DNA of 64,000 nt, taken from NCBI GenBank assembly GCA_902787555.1, contig CADAGO010000023.1, positions 1-64,000 on the forward strand, given 5' to 3'. This DNA comes from an uncultured Bacteroidales bacterium. Lineage in GTDB: Bacteria > Bacteroidota > Bacteroidia > Bacteroidales > Bacteroidaceae. The notes beneath the pieces were generated by a model that saw only the letters and a program-made list of their open reading frames with translations, had not been told where the DNA came from and ran no database searches. Positions 8,901 to 17,276 of this stretch are shown in pieces (within the stretch, counting starts at the first letter, position 1; every line of letters starts with the position of its first letter). The position numbers and the translations under genes are program-made.

Positions 8901-9587
8901 GGCCAGACGAATGATGATTGTGTCGTTCATCCATTGGTCAGGTTCTCCCTGAGTAAGCGGATATGAGTTACGGCTAGAATAATACTTCGTGCCGTCGTTT
9001 GCAAGGAATCCCATAAAGTTCTGAGAGATACTTGTACCACCACTCGTGTTCTGACAGGTAACAACCATCATATATGCACCTTTTGGCAGAGTGGCTTCCT
9101 GATAATATCGAATAGAACTGCCCCATACAGCAATGATACCTAGAGCCTTTCCTGGAACACCAGCTTCTTGATAAGGAGCGATGTAAGTGGGACTTCCGCC
9201 TCCCAACTGTGGCCATACTATTTCTTCACCTGCAGCGTCGTCAACCAGTGCAAAGATACCACCTGCACGGGCATCAAGAGCGGCTACATCGCGAAGTGAG
9301 TCAGGCTGCTTAAAGTTGTCTGTCGGATTGGCTGCTATCCAACCTGTTACTGGCTGTTGGCCATACAAACCTACGCTTCCTTCAATACCAGAACCTATAC
9401 CATCGTCAATCATGTCTTTCGCATAGGTTCGGACGTCAATGGTGACTGCCTCGTCTGCCGAGAAATCGGCATTCTGCAACAATTTCGACGTAAGGTCCTC
9501 AACAATTACATAATCTGTCTGGGCAAAAGCTGCCAGAGAGAACAATCCTGCAAAGAGGAACAAAGTAATTTTTTGTCTCATACACAT
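5919..9587 (-). CDS. Large modular secreted protein with repeated binding-type domains
   Basis: This 1222-residue protein has a signal peptide (FAGLFSLAAFAQ) and ends in a sorting-type tail (IYNLNGQR, then GINIVEGKKILVK). In between are about four beta-sandwich-like modules with the pattern 'LPAGxYxLxxxxxNxGG', which look like carbohydrate-binding or galactose-binding-like folds. Helical FIVAR-like linkers separate them, for example KVYNNPNATLEQIRAAIEAQ. No catalytic domain is visible. It lies 35 bp downstream of the GH31 gene on the same strand, so the two are probably co-transcribed and this protein may bind the polysaccharide that GH31 acts on. An alternative start is the ATG at 9581 (MRQK). 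The function is inferred from architecture only. Confidence 0.75.
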   Translation of the reverse strand: MCMRQKITLFLFAGLFSLAAFAQTDYVIVEDLTSKLLQNADFSADEAVTIDVRTYAKDMIDDGIGSGIEGSVGLYGQQPVTGWIAANPTDNFKQPDSLRDVAALDARAGGIFALVDDAAGEEIVWPQLGGGSPTYIAPYQEAGVPGKALGIIAVWGSSIRYYQEATLPKGAYMMVVTCQNTSGGTSISQNFMGFLANDGTKYYSSRNSYPLTQGEPDQWMNDTIIIRLAEETAGQISIGFSASGGSSATPHLFLKQVKFYSIDENTIIQQELAEAKEELLGMIRVGEIYNVDTSEALKVYNNPNATLEQIRAAIEAQKKVNESGLTDLSEFFIVNPHFSLNDTVVGGICTYDYDCEKNGIATTNYSMLPLEGWTRKKTDNGAASGVYGIGTKAFLGGVGFLPPTTMSDGSSEGKVLGFVTCWSMAVQYTQPVSLPAGRYSLSISYYNSGGTQAIDKNLIGFIDDAGNEYLFQQKTFGVGKWMKESIEFVLDEETTGYFSLGYRSTNTGSGNMPHFFVDGIFLTYVGTGIDPSLFALKSSVNSADKLLVNEFQAELKEQFQELVDKAKELCDADESDPEANKEMTAQLNELMPVVSANIDAYDRLLAYYEGDFAELLTKYETDFPSLYDRLNSLSDQMFEAVSDYTWSTEQINEAIASVDEIIVDETRKKWDEYVEKCEQLEENFDISILIPQLAYTYSTSALSNTAVPDKEWQYGSASNFKTQYGTAEVWNQSPFTVSRTLKNMPAGTYTIRTKAFYRYAENTINYSGYTSEAEIPQAYLFAGYSKTPIANVAQLATSDADRYVNPAVIDETEGIYIPNNQQSAMMAFNYDDLTPVVERTVQTVLTDSTDLVFGITSDLMEGNCWVVWYTFQIEYNAIDKDVLANELDGMIAELDELLENNDGVLLDVVKAEGTTVSTNAKQVNRDDVDAMSKAASDVQAATQATKENADLMTRFEEASSAFDLEVEQNAEYMTAENLILCQNIIDRKDNAYSLTPAEISQLMDDMDLALARMYNPDYKGASDDNPVDFTVRIKNNSFETGTIEGWTYNTAASGDTGVKDNSNATYTIENADGAYVFNTWHSSLPNGGFWVSQTVKGLPAGTYQLEALMASNAGNTITLSAANATADFVLENELDHATDGSIIFTIAENEPVEIKASSQSWFKVDNFRLTYFGTESQKEPSAIANVEVAKNASSAIYNLNGQRIQMLRKGINIVEGKKILVK

Positions 9588-9621
9588 AAAAAAGATTAGT
9601 TGTTAAAAAATAGAGTATAAC

Positions 9622-12600
9622 TCATTGTTTCTTATATATCTTTGAGGTTTTCCCATTGCCGTTACTGACGATGTTCACCCCATTTTTCAATTGATTATTG
9701 ATAGCAGACCTTTGACTAATCGCTACTAATCGTCCACTAAGGTCGTAGACTGAATGTTCTGTATTCAGTGCTGACTGCTCGATAGCTTCGATTCCAACCG
9801 GAGTATTGAGTTGCTGTTCCGTCTTCTTCAAGTCGGACGTAAAGCCCACATAACTGATGACGGAGCGTCCCTGTGTATTGGTTGAGGTCATGCCAAATAC
9901 CGTCTCGCCTGTGAGTTGGTAACCCTTATTCTCATCAATGCTCCATGCTATCATGATGCGTCCGTCTTTCAAGGTACGCACATCTACTGGATTGACGATA
10001 TTTACCCATGTGCCATTGATGAACCACAATTGTGAGTCATTCTTGGCATTCGAAACCTCACTCGCTACTGCTACGAGGTACTTCATACCCGGCTCCATAT
10101 ATTTCTTCTCCTGATAACGCAGGGCTATGTTCTGTGCACCTTTCTTCGTAATTGTGATGGTGTTGTTCTTCGTATTACAGTTGATGTCCGAAGCCCCGAG
10201 ACGGTCAGCCACACGGTTACGATACCAGTCGCTTGCCTTCCATGTATAGAGATTCTCTGGGACGGATGCTTCGACATTCACACTTGTTTGGTGAGTATTT
10301 CCCACTCCGTCGGTATAATTCACACTGATAACTGCCTTCCCTTGTTTCTGTCCTGCATAGATAATACCGTCACGCACATCTGCCACATCTCTGTCACTGC
10401 TTTCACACACAGCATCAAGGGTGACGAACTGCGAAGTACCGTCAGCCAACTTAGCCTTTACAGCAAAAGTGCGACTCTGCCCCAGAAACATACTGATATT
10501 GGTAGGAGTAGCCTGAATGCTCTGTACTGCTGCTATGTCGCCTGCCACCAAATGTTCGTTGTCTATCTGTACTTTTACCTCTGTTCCGTTGTAGGCAACA
10601 TCCTTACTGAAACGCTCCGACTGCTGGATACCCACTCCTACATGCTTGTCAGCATCGACGAGCACGATACGGAATGTGCGGTTCTGAAGCATACCCTCAA
10701 ACTCTCCTTTACGCTGTCCGATGGTAATTGTACGAGTCTTATCGTCCCAACTGAACGGAATCTCCGAGTACTTACCTTGCTCATAGTTGTAGTTATCACG
10801 CTCGTCCTCGTAGAGGGTGAACTGTCCATCAGCTCCTGGATAAATGCGGATTTCGAGATTGTCCCAGTCACTCTGTTCACTATACTGCACTTTAGGTCCC
10901 CAAGGCAAGATGGAACCCTGACGCACATAGAGTGGCATGAGTGCCAGACTCACCTCGCGCTTTACCATCTGTCCACCCTCATACTGTTGTCCGTTCCAGA
11001 TGTCCGTCCACTTGTCTCCCTTTGGCAAATAGATGCTGCGCTGGATAGCTTGAGATTGGGTCACAGGAGCGACGAGCAGGTCACGTCCGAACATAAACTG
11101 GTCCTTCAACTCATGTGTACGGGTGTCTGCCGGATAGGCTATTCCCATTGCACGCATGAACGAAAAGCCTTCGTTATACACCCGTCTGTCTGTACTATAA
11201 ATATAAGGTAGCAATGCATAGCGCAGATTGATATAACGATTGATTACATCGAAGTAGCTTTCCCCCTCCTGACCATACTGATAAATGGCACGATCGGTTC
11301 CAGAACCATGGCTACGCATAATCGTACAGAAGGTACCAAACTGAATCCAACGACAAAACAACTCATTGTAGGTATCCTGTCCTGGTCCATGATAGCTTCC
11401 GTTGAAGAATCCGCCGATATCGCTATTCCAGCTGGGAATACCACAAGCAGAGTAGTTCAAGGCTGCTGGTATCTGGTTGGCAAGTGTCTCCCAAGATGCG
11501 GTGATATCACCACTCCACGTACCTGCACCATAACGTTGCATGCCGATGAAGCCCGAACGTGTCATTATCATCACACGCTTGGCTTCCGTCAACTCAGCCT
11601 TTTGAGCACGATGACCGTCATACACACCGCTTGCATGCATCAGTGGGAACACATTACGCATCGAGCGCCATGTATGGACAGATTCGAGCGAATGCGGGTT
11701 CAATGTAGCATTATCTTCATCATCCTTGTTCAGTACGATGAAGTCATTCGTCTTTTCCCAGTCCTCACCTCCTTGATAATGGTCGGGTTCTGACGAGTCC
11801 ACCCAATAGGCATCCACCCCTTTGCTCACCAGTCCTTCCCAAAGACATCTCCAATAATAGTCGCGTGCCGACTGCTGATATGGGCTGTAGATCGCTACCC
11901 TTGAGTTTGGTGGATAGGTAGTCGTCATGATTTCGTTGCCCATCTTCATCAGCTGGTTATGCTCCTTGAAATATTGATATTGTTTCGTATCAGGACCGAA
12001 GTTTGCCCAAAAGGAGATGAGCAGATGGCCTCCATCCTTGTGAATACCATTTATCATCTTCGGATAGTCTGTCTTGAACGTGCTGTTGAGGAACTCCATC
12101 GCATTCCACTGATTGTTACCACCCCAGTATTGCCAGTCCTGCACCACGCAGTCGATAGGCACTTTTAGCGAACGATACTTCTGAAGCACACCCAGCGTTT
12201 CCATCGCACTCTGATAGCGTTCTTTGCTCTGGAAGTAGCCGAAAGTCCACAATGGTACCATCGTAGCCTGACCCGACAACTGGCGCAACAACCGCTGCAC
12301 GTCATCCCCATAGGTTGCATCGCCTACCAATACATAATAATCGACCGCATGGGCAGCCTCTGTCTTGAATGTAGCCCCGTTGGTTGAATTGTCGCTGAAG
12401 TCACAAGGCCCGTAAAGATCCCAATACAATCCATACCCACGTGTAGAGTGGAAGAACGGAATCCATACAGACATATTGTTCTGCACCATGTGGCTGTAGC
12501 TCTTGTTGCGATGATTCAACGCGCCATCTTGCACCTGTCCGAAACCATAGATAGCCTCGCCTGTAGAAAGGCGGAACGATTGCGACACCGTGTAGGGGTC

Positions 12601-12972
12601 AATCGTATGTGTCGTCCGTTTGGTGAACGTAGGTTTCGAACGCTCCCTGATCAGTACCGTACCATCTGGACGGAAGAAGTTCAGCAAACCCGACTGGCGA
12701 TTGCAAACCACCATCACCCTCTCAGTAAGAAGGGTGTCAACATTGCTTCCGCTCAAGGTCTTGGGATTCACCGTTTGGGGAGTCATCGTTACTACCACCT
12801 TGGGGTCCGTCTTTCCCAGCGCATCTGCTTTCTGGTATTTCGTCACACGAACGATTTCCGGCGAATAGAACGATATCTCAGTCACAACACTACCCACATT
12901 CATCGTATAGTCTTGCGCATATGCCCCTATGAGCATAGAGGTCATCAGCGCAGCAAGAAAGGTTTTCTTCAT
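9622..12972 (-). CDS. GH31 glycoside hydrolase (alpha-xylosidase/alpha-glucosidase type), secreted
   Basis: This 1116-residue enzyme has a signal peptide (residues 1-19), a GH31 N-terminal beta domain and a GH31 catalytic barrel. The nucleophile is expected at Asp392 in AYWVDSSEPD and the acid/base at Asp489 in GTWSGD; the substrate-pocket sequence SDIGGFF follows. After the C-terminal GH31 beta domains comes a bacterial Ig-like (BIG2-type) domain at about 800-890, a further beta module, and a degenerate sorting tail (VYDLSGRL). GH31 covers alpha-xylosidases and alpha-glucosidases; the hemicellulase neighbours favour alpha-xylosidase, but the sequence alone does not decide. A minus-strand promoter box (TACCTTTG) lies at 13009-13016, and the gene probably leads an operon with the modular protein at 5919-9587. 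Confidence 0.9.
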   Translation of the reverse strand: MKKTFLAALMTSMLIGAYAQDYTMNVGSVVTEISFYSPEIVRVTKYQKADALGKTDPKVVVTMTPQTVNPKTLSGSNVDTLLTERVMVVCNRQSGLLNFFRPDGTVLIRERSKPTFTKRTTHTIDPYTVSQSFRLSTGEAIYGFGQVQDGALNHRNKSYSHMVQNNMSVWIPFFHSTRGYGLYWDLYGPCDFSDNSTNGATFKTEAAHAVDYYVLVGDATYGDDVQRLLRQLSGQATMVPLWTFGYFQSKERYQSAMETLGVLQKYRSLKVPIDCVVQDWQYWGGNNQWNAMEFLNSTFKTDYPKMINGIHKDGGHLLISFWANFGPDTKQYQYFKEHNQLMKMGNEIMTTTYPPNSRVAIYSPYQQSARDYYWRCLWEGLVSKGVDAYWVDSSEPDHYQGGEDWEKTNDFIVLNKDDEDNATLNPHSLESVHTWRSMRNVFPLMHASGVYDGHRAQKAELTEAKRVMIMTRSGFIGMQRYGAGTWSGDITASWETLANQIPAALNYSACGIPSWNSDIGGFFNGSYHGPGQDTYNELFCRWIQFGTFCTIMRSHGSGTDRAIYQYGQEGESYFDVINRYINLRYALLPYIYSTDRRVYNEGFSFMRAMGIAYPADTRTHELKDQFMFGRDLLVAPVTQSQAIQRSIYLPKGDKWTDIWNGQQYEGGQMVKREVSLALMPLYVRQGSILPWGPKVQYSEQSDWDNLEIRIYPGADGQFTLYEDERDNYNYEQGKYSEIPFSWDDKTRTITIGQRKGEFEGMLQNRTFRIVLVDADKHVGVGIQQSERFSKDVAYNGTEVKVQIDNEHLVAGDIAAVQSIQATPTNISMFLGQSRTFAVKAKLADGTSQFVTLDAVCESSDRDVADVRDGIIYAGQKQGKAVISVNYTDGVGNTHQTSVNVEASVPENLYTWKASDWYRNRVADRLGASDINCNTKNNTITITKKGAQNIALRYQEKKYMEPGMKYLVAVASEVSNAKNDSQLWFINGTWVNIVNPVDVRTLKDGRIMIAWSIDENKGYQLTGETVFGMTSTNTQGRSVISYVGFTSDLKKTEQQLNTPVGIEAIEQSALNTEHSVYDLSGRLVAISQRSAINNQLKNGVNIVSNGNGKTSKIYKKQ

Positions 12973-13008
12973 ATCCCCGTTTTTTTAGCTAGATTGTTAT
13001 TACGGAGA

Positions 13009-13119
13009 CAAAGGTAGCAAAAAAAAGCAAAAAAGCAATCATTATTAAAATATAAAAATAGAAAAACTGCAAAATCATGCCCTTTTCCATGCTCAATTTT
13101 ACTTTTTTCACTACCTTTG
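13009..13119. promoter_or_regulatory. Divergent promoter region between GH31 and the BNR gene
   Basis: A -7 box TACCTTTG for the leftward GH31 gene lies at 13009-13016 (minus strand), and another for the rightward BNR gene at 13112-13119. The region between is very AT-rich. No regulator site is recognisable. Confidence 0.65.
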
Positions 13120-13142
13120 CAACGAATTAATACTCGTTGTTC

Positions 13143-14843
13143 ATGAAAAGAATCCTTACCATTTGTCTCCTACTGATGAGCCTTGTGCTCCGTCTCAGTG
13201 CTCAAACCATCGTAACTGATGAAGGTGCATGGTGTTGGTTCGCCGACCCTCGTGCCCTGCATCATGGTCAGTACTCATACATTGGCTATATCGACGTGCA
13301 TGGTAACGTGAAAGCCACACAATACGATTGGAAACGCCATCTCAAAACTGATGTGCTTGTACGCAGTTTCTTCCAGCCCGACGATCACAACAATCCTACC
13401 TTTCTCGTGCTGCCCGATGGGAGGGTCATGATTTTCTATACCCGTCACACTGATGAACCACGCATCTGGTACCGTATCTCGCGCAAACCAGGCGACATCA
13501 CAGCTCTGGGCGAAGAAAAATACCTCGAGACACGCGCCAACACCACCTATCCGTCCCCTTTCATCATGAGCGACGACCCACATCACATCTATCTCTGCTG
13601 GCGAGGTATCAACTGGCACCCCACTATCGCCCGCCTTACAATGCCCGATGCTGAGGACAACTGCCATTTCGACTATGAGCCACATCAGGTGGTACAGTCA
13701 ACAGGTGCTCGCCCCTACGCCAAATATATCAGTAATGGAAAGGACAAGATATATGTAGGCTATACAACAGGGCACCCCGACAACGAAATGCCCGACTGGC
13801 TCTATATCAACATCATCGACATCAATCATGGAAATGGACCCATCCTGCGTGATATCAACGGTCAGCAACTGAAACGCCTCGATGAAGGTGTTTTCCGTGT
13901 CAGCAAGACGGAGGAATATGCCTCAGCCTACCCTGCCACCATCGTCGACCGCACCCCTAACGTCCGCAACTGGATATGGCAGATAGCACTCGACCGCAAG
14001 AAGCATCCCGTCATTGCATATCCACATATTGATGCATCGAAAGACAACCACACCTACTATTATGCACGTTGGACAGGCAAAACATGGCAACACATCCGCA
14101 TCTGTGAAGCCGGACATGCCTTCCATCAGAGTTGGACGCAGACAGAGAAATGCTACAGCGGCGGTATGGCTATCGATCCCGTGAACCCATCCACCCTCTA
14201 TGTTTCCGTCCCCATCAAGAATGGCAGCTACGACCGTGATGGTGTTTATGAAATCTATCAGTACAGTATCGACAAGTCAGGCCGTGTGACTGAAGGTACG
14301 CCCATTACAAGAAACTCACCCAAAAACAATGCTCGCCCTTACGTCATTCCAGGAGCCAAGAAAGGGAGCATCAGGCTGGCATGGATGCAGGGCGACTACC
14401 AGTACTGGATGGTGCGGCGCGGATACCCACAGGGCTTCCCCACAGCCATCCTTTGCGATTACAACGGAAAACCTTTCCTTACTTATCGTGAGATTGCCGA
14501 ACAGACCCTTATCAAGAAGTTTGAGAAACAGTTCCAGCTCGACCCCAATCACTATGACGGAGAACTGTTCCGTATCGATGGGACGACTCCTTTCACCTAT
14601 TCTATAAGCCCTGTCGATTATCGACCCGAAATACATATCGGAGATAAAACATATCGCAGTACGAACCGCCTCCTCTCGAGCGACAACTGGGCGACCCAGA
14701 GCAATGGTACGAATGGAGACGAACACCCCACCCTGCTGCCGTCTGTCACCATTACTCTCACCTACGACGGCCATACCCTCATCATCTATCGCGACGGATT
14801 TGTCGATCAAGTCATTGAGGTAAAGGGTCTTGAACTACATTGA
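13143..14843 (+). CDS. Secreted BNR_4-type beta-propeller protein
   Basis: This 566-residue protein has a signal peptide (LCLLLMSLVLRLSAQ-like region, residues 5-22). The body begins TDEGAWCWFADPRALH, which matches the BNR_4 repeat family. This family forms seven-bladed propellers and includes some polysaccharide lyases and rhamnose- or glucuronate-active enzymes. Further conserved stretches are NNPTFLVLPDGRVMIFYTRH, TYPSPF and GRPY/ARPY turns. The start taken is the ATG at 13143; an upstream in-frame TTG is less likely because the promoter -7 box ends at 13119. It stands alone, divergent from GH31, and probably acts on the same plant polysaccharide. The exact reaction is not determined. Confidence 0.8.
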   Translation: MKRILTICLLLMSLVLRLSAQTIVTDEGAWCWFADPRALHHGQYSYIGYIDVHGNVKATQYDWKRHLKTDVLVRSFFQPDDHNNPTFLVLPDGRVMIFYTRHTDEPRIWYRISRKPGDITALGEEKYLETRANTTYPSPFIMSDDPHHIYLCWRGINWHPTIARLTMPDAEDNCHFDYEPHQVVQSTGARPYAKYISNGKDKIYVGYTTGHPDNEMPDWLYINIIDINHGNGPILRDINGQQLKRLDEGVFRVSKTEEYASAYPATIVDRTPNVRNWIWQIALDRKKHPVIAYPHIDASKDNHTYYYARWTGKTWQHIRICEAGHAFHQSWTQTEKCYSGGMAIDPVNPSTLYVSVPIKNGSYDRDGVYEIYQYSIDKSGRVTEGTPITRNSPKNNARPYVIPGAKKGSIRLAWMQGDYQYWMVRRGYPQGFPTAILCDYNGKPFLTYREIAEQTLIKKFEKQFQLDPNHYDGELFRIDGTTPFTYSISPVDYRPEIHIGDKTYRSTNRLLSSDNWATQSNGTNGDEHPTLLPSVTITLTYDGHTLIIYRDGFVDQVIEVKGLELH

Positions 14844-14918
14844 GGGCAAAATGCAAGTATGAAAGGCTGAAAATGTGGAAAAAAGCGAATAGATAATTGT
14901 CAGATATCAAAAAATGTG

Positions 14919-14926
14919 TACCTTTG
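14919..14926 (+). promoter_or_regulatory. -7 box of the truncated esterase gene
   Basis: TACCTTTG lies 32 nt before the start. The following leader (AAACCAATAAT) matches that of the intact paralogue at 18199, so the promoter region was duplicated with the gene. Confidence 0.6.
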
Positions 14927-14958
14927 CAGGTGCAAACCAATAATAAATACAACTATTT

Positions 14959-15417
14959 ATGAAACTGAAACTTTTTACTACGATTCTCCTGCTCTGCACC
15001 CTGTTACAGGGTCAGGCTTACAAAAAACAGAGTATCGACATCAACGTCAACGGTCAGTCACGCAACATGATCGTTTACACCCCTAACTCGATGTCCGACA
15101 ACTACCCCTTATTCATCGTCACTCACGGCATGAACCAAGATCCTGAATACCAATATGGGGCGGACAAGATGTACGAGCTGATTGATACGGCAAAGTTCGT
15201 CATCGCCTACCTTCGTGGCATCGATAAAACATGGGACACTGGTGGCACAAAGGACAGGGACTTCGTGCTGAAGACCATCGATGAGATGGCAGCCAAGTTC
15301 AGCATCGATACCAACCGCGTGTACTGGTCGGGCTTCTCGATGGGTTCAGCGCTTATCTACCACTGCATGGCTGATATGCAGGATAAGATTGCAGCTTTTG
15401 CACCTACCAGCGGTATT
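14959..15417 (+). pseudogene. Truncated duplicate of the alpha/beta-hydrolase esterase
   Basis: The first 153 or so codons are closely similar to the intact esterase at 18199-20187: the same signal peptide, THGMNQDPEYQYG, and the nucleophile elbow SGFSMGS. After APTSGI the match stops abruptly, and the reading frame runs on into unrelated AT-rich DNA to a stop at 15622-15624. The part with the catalytic His and the C-terminal domains is missing, so a working enzyme is unlikely. The break coincides with the broken end of an antisense toxin-like gene, which points to a recombination or deletion joining two genes. Confidence 0.85.
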
Positions 15418-15488
15418 GCCTTCGGTGGCAGCGAATCGATAAATTCTAAAGCATCATCAGAATATACTACTTTAAATCTTTCGTTCAT
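15418..15488 (-). pseudogene. 5' fragment of a HigB/RelE-like toxin gene
   Basis: On the minus strand, the ATG at 15488 starts MNERFKVVYSDDALEFIDSL followed by PPKA. This matches the usual beginning of phage-derived HigB/Gp49-like RelE-superfamily toxins. The next codons are antisense to the truncated esterase, so the toxin was cut after about 24 residues. Its promoter box (TATCTTTG at 15507-15514, minus strand) and leader survive. The assignment rests on about 24 residues and is therefore moderate. Confidence 0.6.
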
Positions 15489-15655
15489 TTTTCTACTTTT
15501 GCGGTACAAAGATACGAAAACTTTCCATAACAGGAAAGAAAAGATTACTATTTTATGCAATTATAAAAAAGAGCAGAAACTTATCATTTCGGCGTATTTA
15601 AAGCAAAATATCGTTCCCACATAGAAACACATCAAAGGGCTTTTGGCATTCTACC

Positions 15656-15836
15656 CAGAATGAAGTTACCTCTAACAGGGAGAGAACTTACGTTAAAGCG
15701 GGAGAGAAGCTACGTTAATCAGGGAGAGAACCCGTATCTCTCCGTTCGTCAGCGGCCGCAGACGATATCAGCAGCGCCCGCTGCCGATATGGGCAGCGAG
15801 CGCCGACGAATTGAGCAGCGTTCGCTGCGTACCAAC
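15656..15836. repeat. 22-nt periodic array, eight units of two types
   Basis: Four units of 22 nt run from 15656 to 15743; three of them start GGGAGAGAA (15678, 15700, 15722), most contain TACGTTA-like sequence, and the first is degenerate. After a 5-nt gap, four more 22-nt units start at 15749, 15771, 15793 and 15815, each beginning (G/T)CAGCG. Units 2 and 4 of this second set contain perfect 14-nt inverted repeats (GCAGCGCCCGCTGC and GCAGCGTTCGCTGC), followed by an 8-nt linker. The last unit of the first set is itself a hairpin (GGAGAGA/TCTCTCC). The array fills the gap between the broken toxin region and the DKNYY gene. No coding function is apparent. Confidence 0.8.
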
Positions 15837-15867
15837 TTTTATATAGGGTAAGTAGTTTCCTTTTTAC

Positions 15868-17043
15868 TTACTTCATTGTTTTCTTTCCGTACTTTTGCTT
15901 TAGGTATTTCTGTAGCCGTTCTGAGGGATTACTCGAATAAATACGGTTTTTGTCAAATATAGTCCACGAACAAGTATCATTGAAGTCAATTATTTCGAAT
16001 GAGGCAGGATCGGCCCCCTCCATCAAAGAATCCCTGCAAAACACATGGTATGCATCCTTGCCATAAGCATAACTAGAACCTCCAACTCGTTCTTTTTTAC
16101 CCGTGAAATACGAATAAAGGTATACTGGACTGAAAGTTGCAGCATCAGCTTCTTCTACTATTTGATCATACCACCAAATATGATCTCCATCGGTATACCA
16201 AACACAATCGCCTTGATTATCGGCCAACACTCGGAACGTAGTTGGATCGGCTTCTGAGAATTCCTCCATGTTCCTGTTGTATATTTGTTTACCGTCAGTA
16301 AAGAAGTAATTTCCTACCCGTGTCAGCTTCCTATAGTCTCGGACTGTCGATGCCTTCCATTTATGATATACGCGATTTTTATCCTGCCCTACATAGAATT
16401 CAACCTCACGGAATGTCTGCGGATCAGCTCCTTCCACGATGTGGTCTTGGAAATACACACGATATTTATCGGCAGCATAATCCCCAGACATCCACCTCGC
16501 ACCCTTAATTGTATGAAAGCTTTCATAGTCGGCAAGTGGAACGGGTGCATAACCCATGCAATAAGCGTTGCATTTATCCTTTGCCCACCGAGTATCAAAA
16601 TCGTCAATATCACCTAATATGACAAAGGACTGCTTATCAACTACACGAACCGCACGACCATACCAATAGTAATCGGTTGTATCTTCAGCTAAGAGTTCAC
16701 TGTGTACTCTGAACGTCTTCGGATCAGCTGTGGACATAATGGTATCATTATGCCATACGTGATTGGCATCTACGCCGTATCGTTTACCAAGATACTTGAA
16801 AGTTGCACCATCAGCACCCTCAACGAGTTTGCCCTCAATGAAAACATGTTTAGCATCACGTCCATAGCTATCTCCCAAATCCTCAAATGTTTGAGGATCA
16901 GCATCAACTTTCACACTGCCAAACCCGAATCCTTCGTTCCAATATTCATATCTTACTTGCTTCCCGTCATTTTTATAACCATGGCAAGCTGTCAGCAGTA
17001 CGACGCAAATCAGCAGCGCCCACTTCCACTGTTTATTTTTCAT
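15868..17043 (-). CDS. DKNYY-repeat lipoprotein
   Basis: This protein of about 391 residues has an N-terminal lipoprotein signal (ALLICVVLLTAC, Cys as lipid anchor). The body is built from eight or nine repeats of 35-45 residues of the DKNYY type. Each repeat pairs a 'DKNRVYH/DAKHVF' strand with a '(V/M)EGADPxTF' strand. DKNYY proteins are common in Bacteroidetes, and no biochemical role is known to me. The ATG at 17043 was preferred over upstream ATGs because a promoter -7 box (TATATTTG, 17068-17075 minus strand) lies just before and the signal peptide then begins MKNKQWKW. The protein probably sits in the outer or inner membrane facing the periplasm. Confidence 0.85.
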   Translation of the reverse strand: MKNKQWKWALLICVVLLTACHGYKNDGKQVRYEYWNEGFGFGSVKVDADPQTFEDLGDSYGRDAKHVFIEGKLVEGADGATFKYLGKRYGVDANHVWHNDTIMSTADPKTFRVHSELLAEDTTDYYWYGRAVRVVDKQSFVILGDIDDFDTRWAKDKCNAYCMGYAPVPLADYESFHTIKGARWMSGDYAADKYRVYFQDHIVEGADPQTFREVEFYVGQDKNRVYHKWKASTVRDYRKLTRVGNYFFTDGKQIYNRNMEEFSEADPTTFRVLADNQGDCVWYTDGDHIWWYDQIVEEADAATFSPVYLYSYFTGKKERVGGSSYAYGKDAYHVFCRDSLMEGADPASFEIIDFNDTCSWTIFDKNRIYSSNPSERLQKYLKQKYGKKTMK

Positions 17044-17127
17044 CAGTCGTTTTATCATAAACATCTGCAAATATACAATGTTTCTTCGAAACCGCAAAAT
17101 AAAAAGTGAAAAAAGTGTGGATAATAA

Positions 17128-17190
17128 AGTTTAAAGTTGAAAGTTTATAGTTTAAAGTCAGTTGAGAGTTGAAAGTTGAAGGATGAAAGG
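17128..17190. repeat. Heptamer repeat tract (AGTTTAA/AGTTGAA)
   Basis: Degenerate 7-nt units (AGTTTAA, AGTTGAA, AGTTTAT, AGTTTAA, then AGTTGAA twice) form an imperfect tandem tract upstream of the DKNYY promoter. Reverse-complement heptamers (CTAAACT) occur at 29765 and 34997. Confidence 0.7.
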
Positions 17191-17214
17191 TGTGAGTTGA
17201 TAATGGTTATTGCT

Positions 17215-17253
17215 TATAGAAAAAGGTGCAGCATCGATAGTGCCACACCTTAT
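17215..17253 (-). terminator. Terminator of the hepT-mntA operon
   Basis: On the minus strand AAGGTG pairs with CACCTT (17223-17228 and 17246-17251), with additional pairing inside, followed by TTTTTCT. It lies 24 nt beyond the hepT stop. Confidence 0.8.
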
Positions 17254-17276
17254 AAGATTCCTATTACCTAATTATA

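Noticed and set aside
10288-11211. 307-residue frame antisense to GH31
   Set aside because: It is a shadow of the GH31 gene; the composition is Cys/His/Thr-rich as expected of antisense translation.
15418-15624. Functional C-terminal extension of the truncated esterase
   Set aside because: The residues after the break are unrelated to any hydrolase, AT-rich, and overlap the toxin fragment and its promoter.
15656-15836. CRISPR-like array at the 22-nt repeats
   Set aside because: Whole 22-nt units are repeats with variation; there are no unique spacers and no leader.
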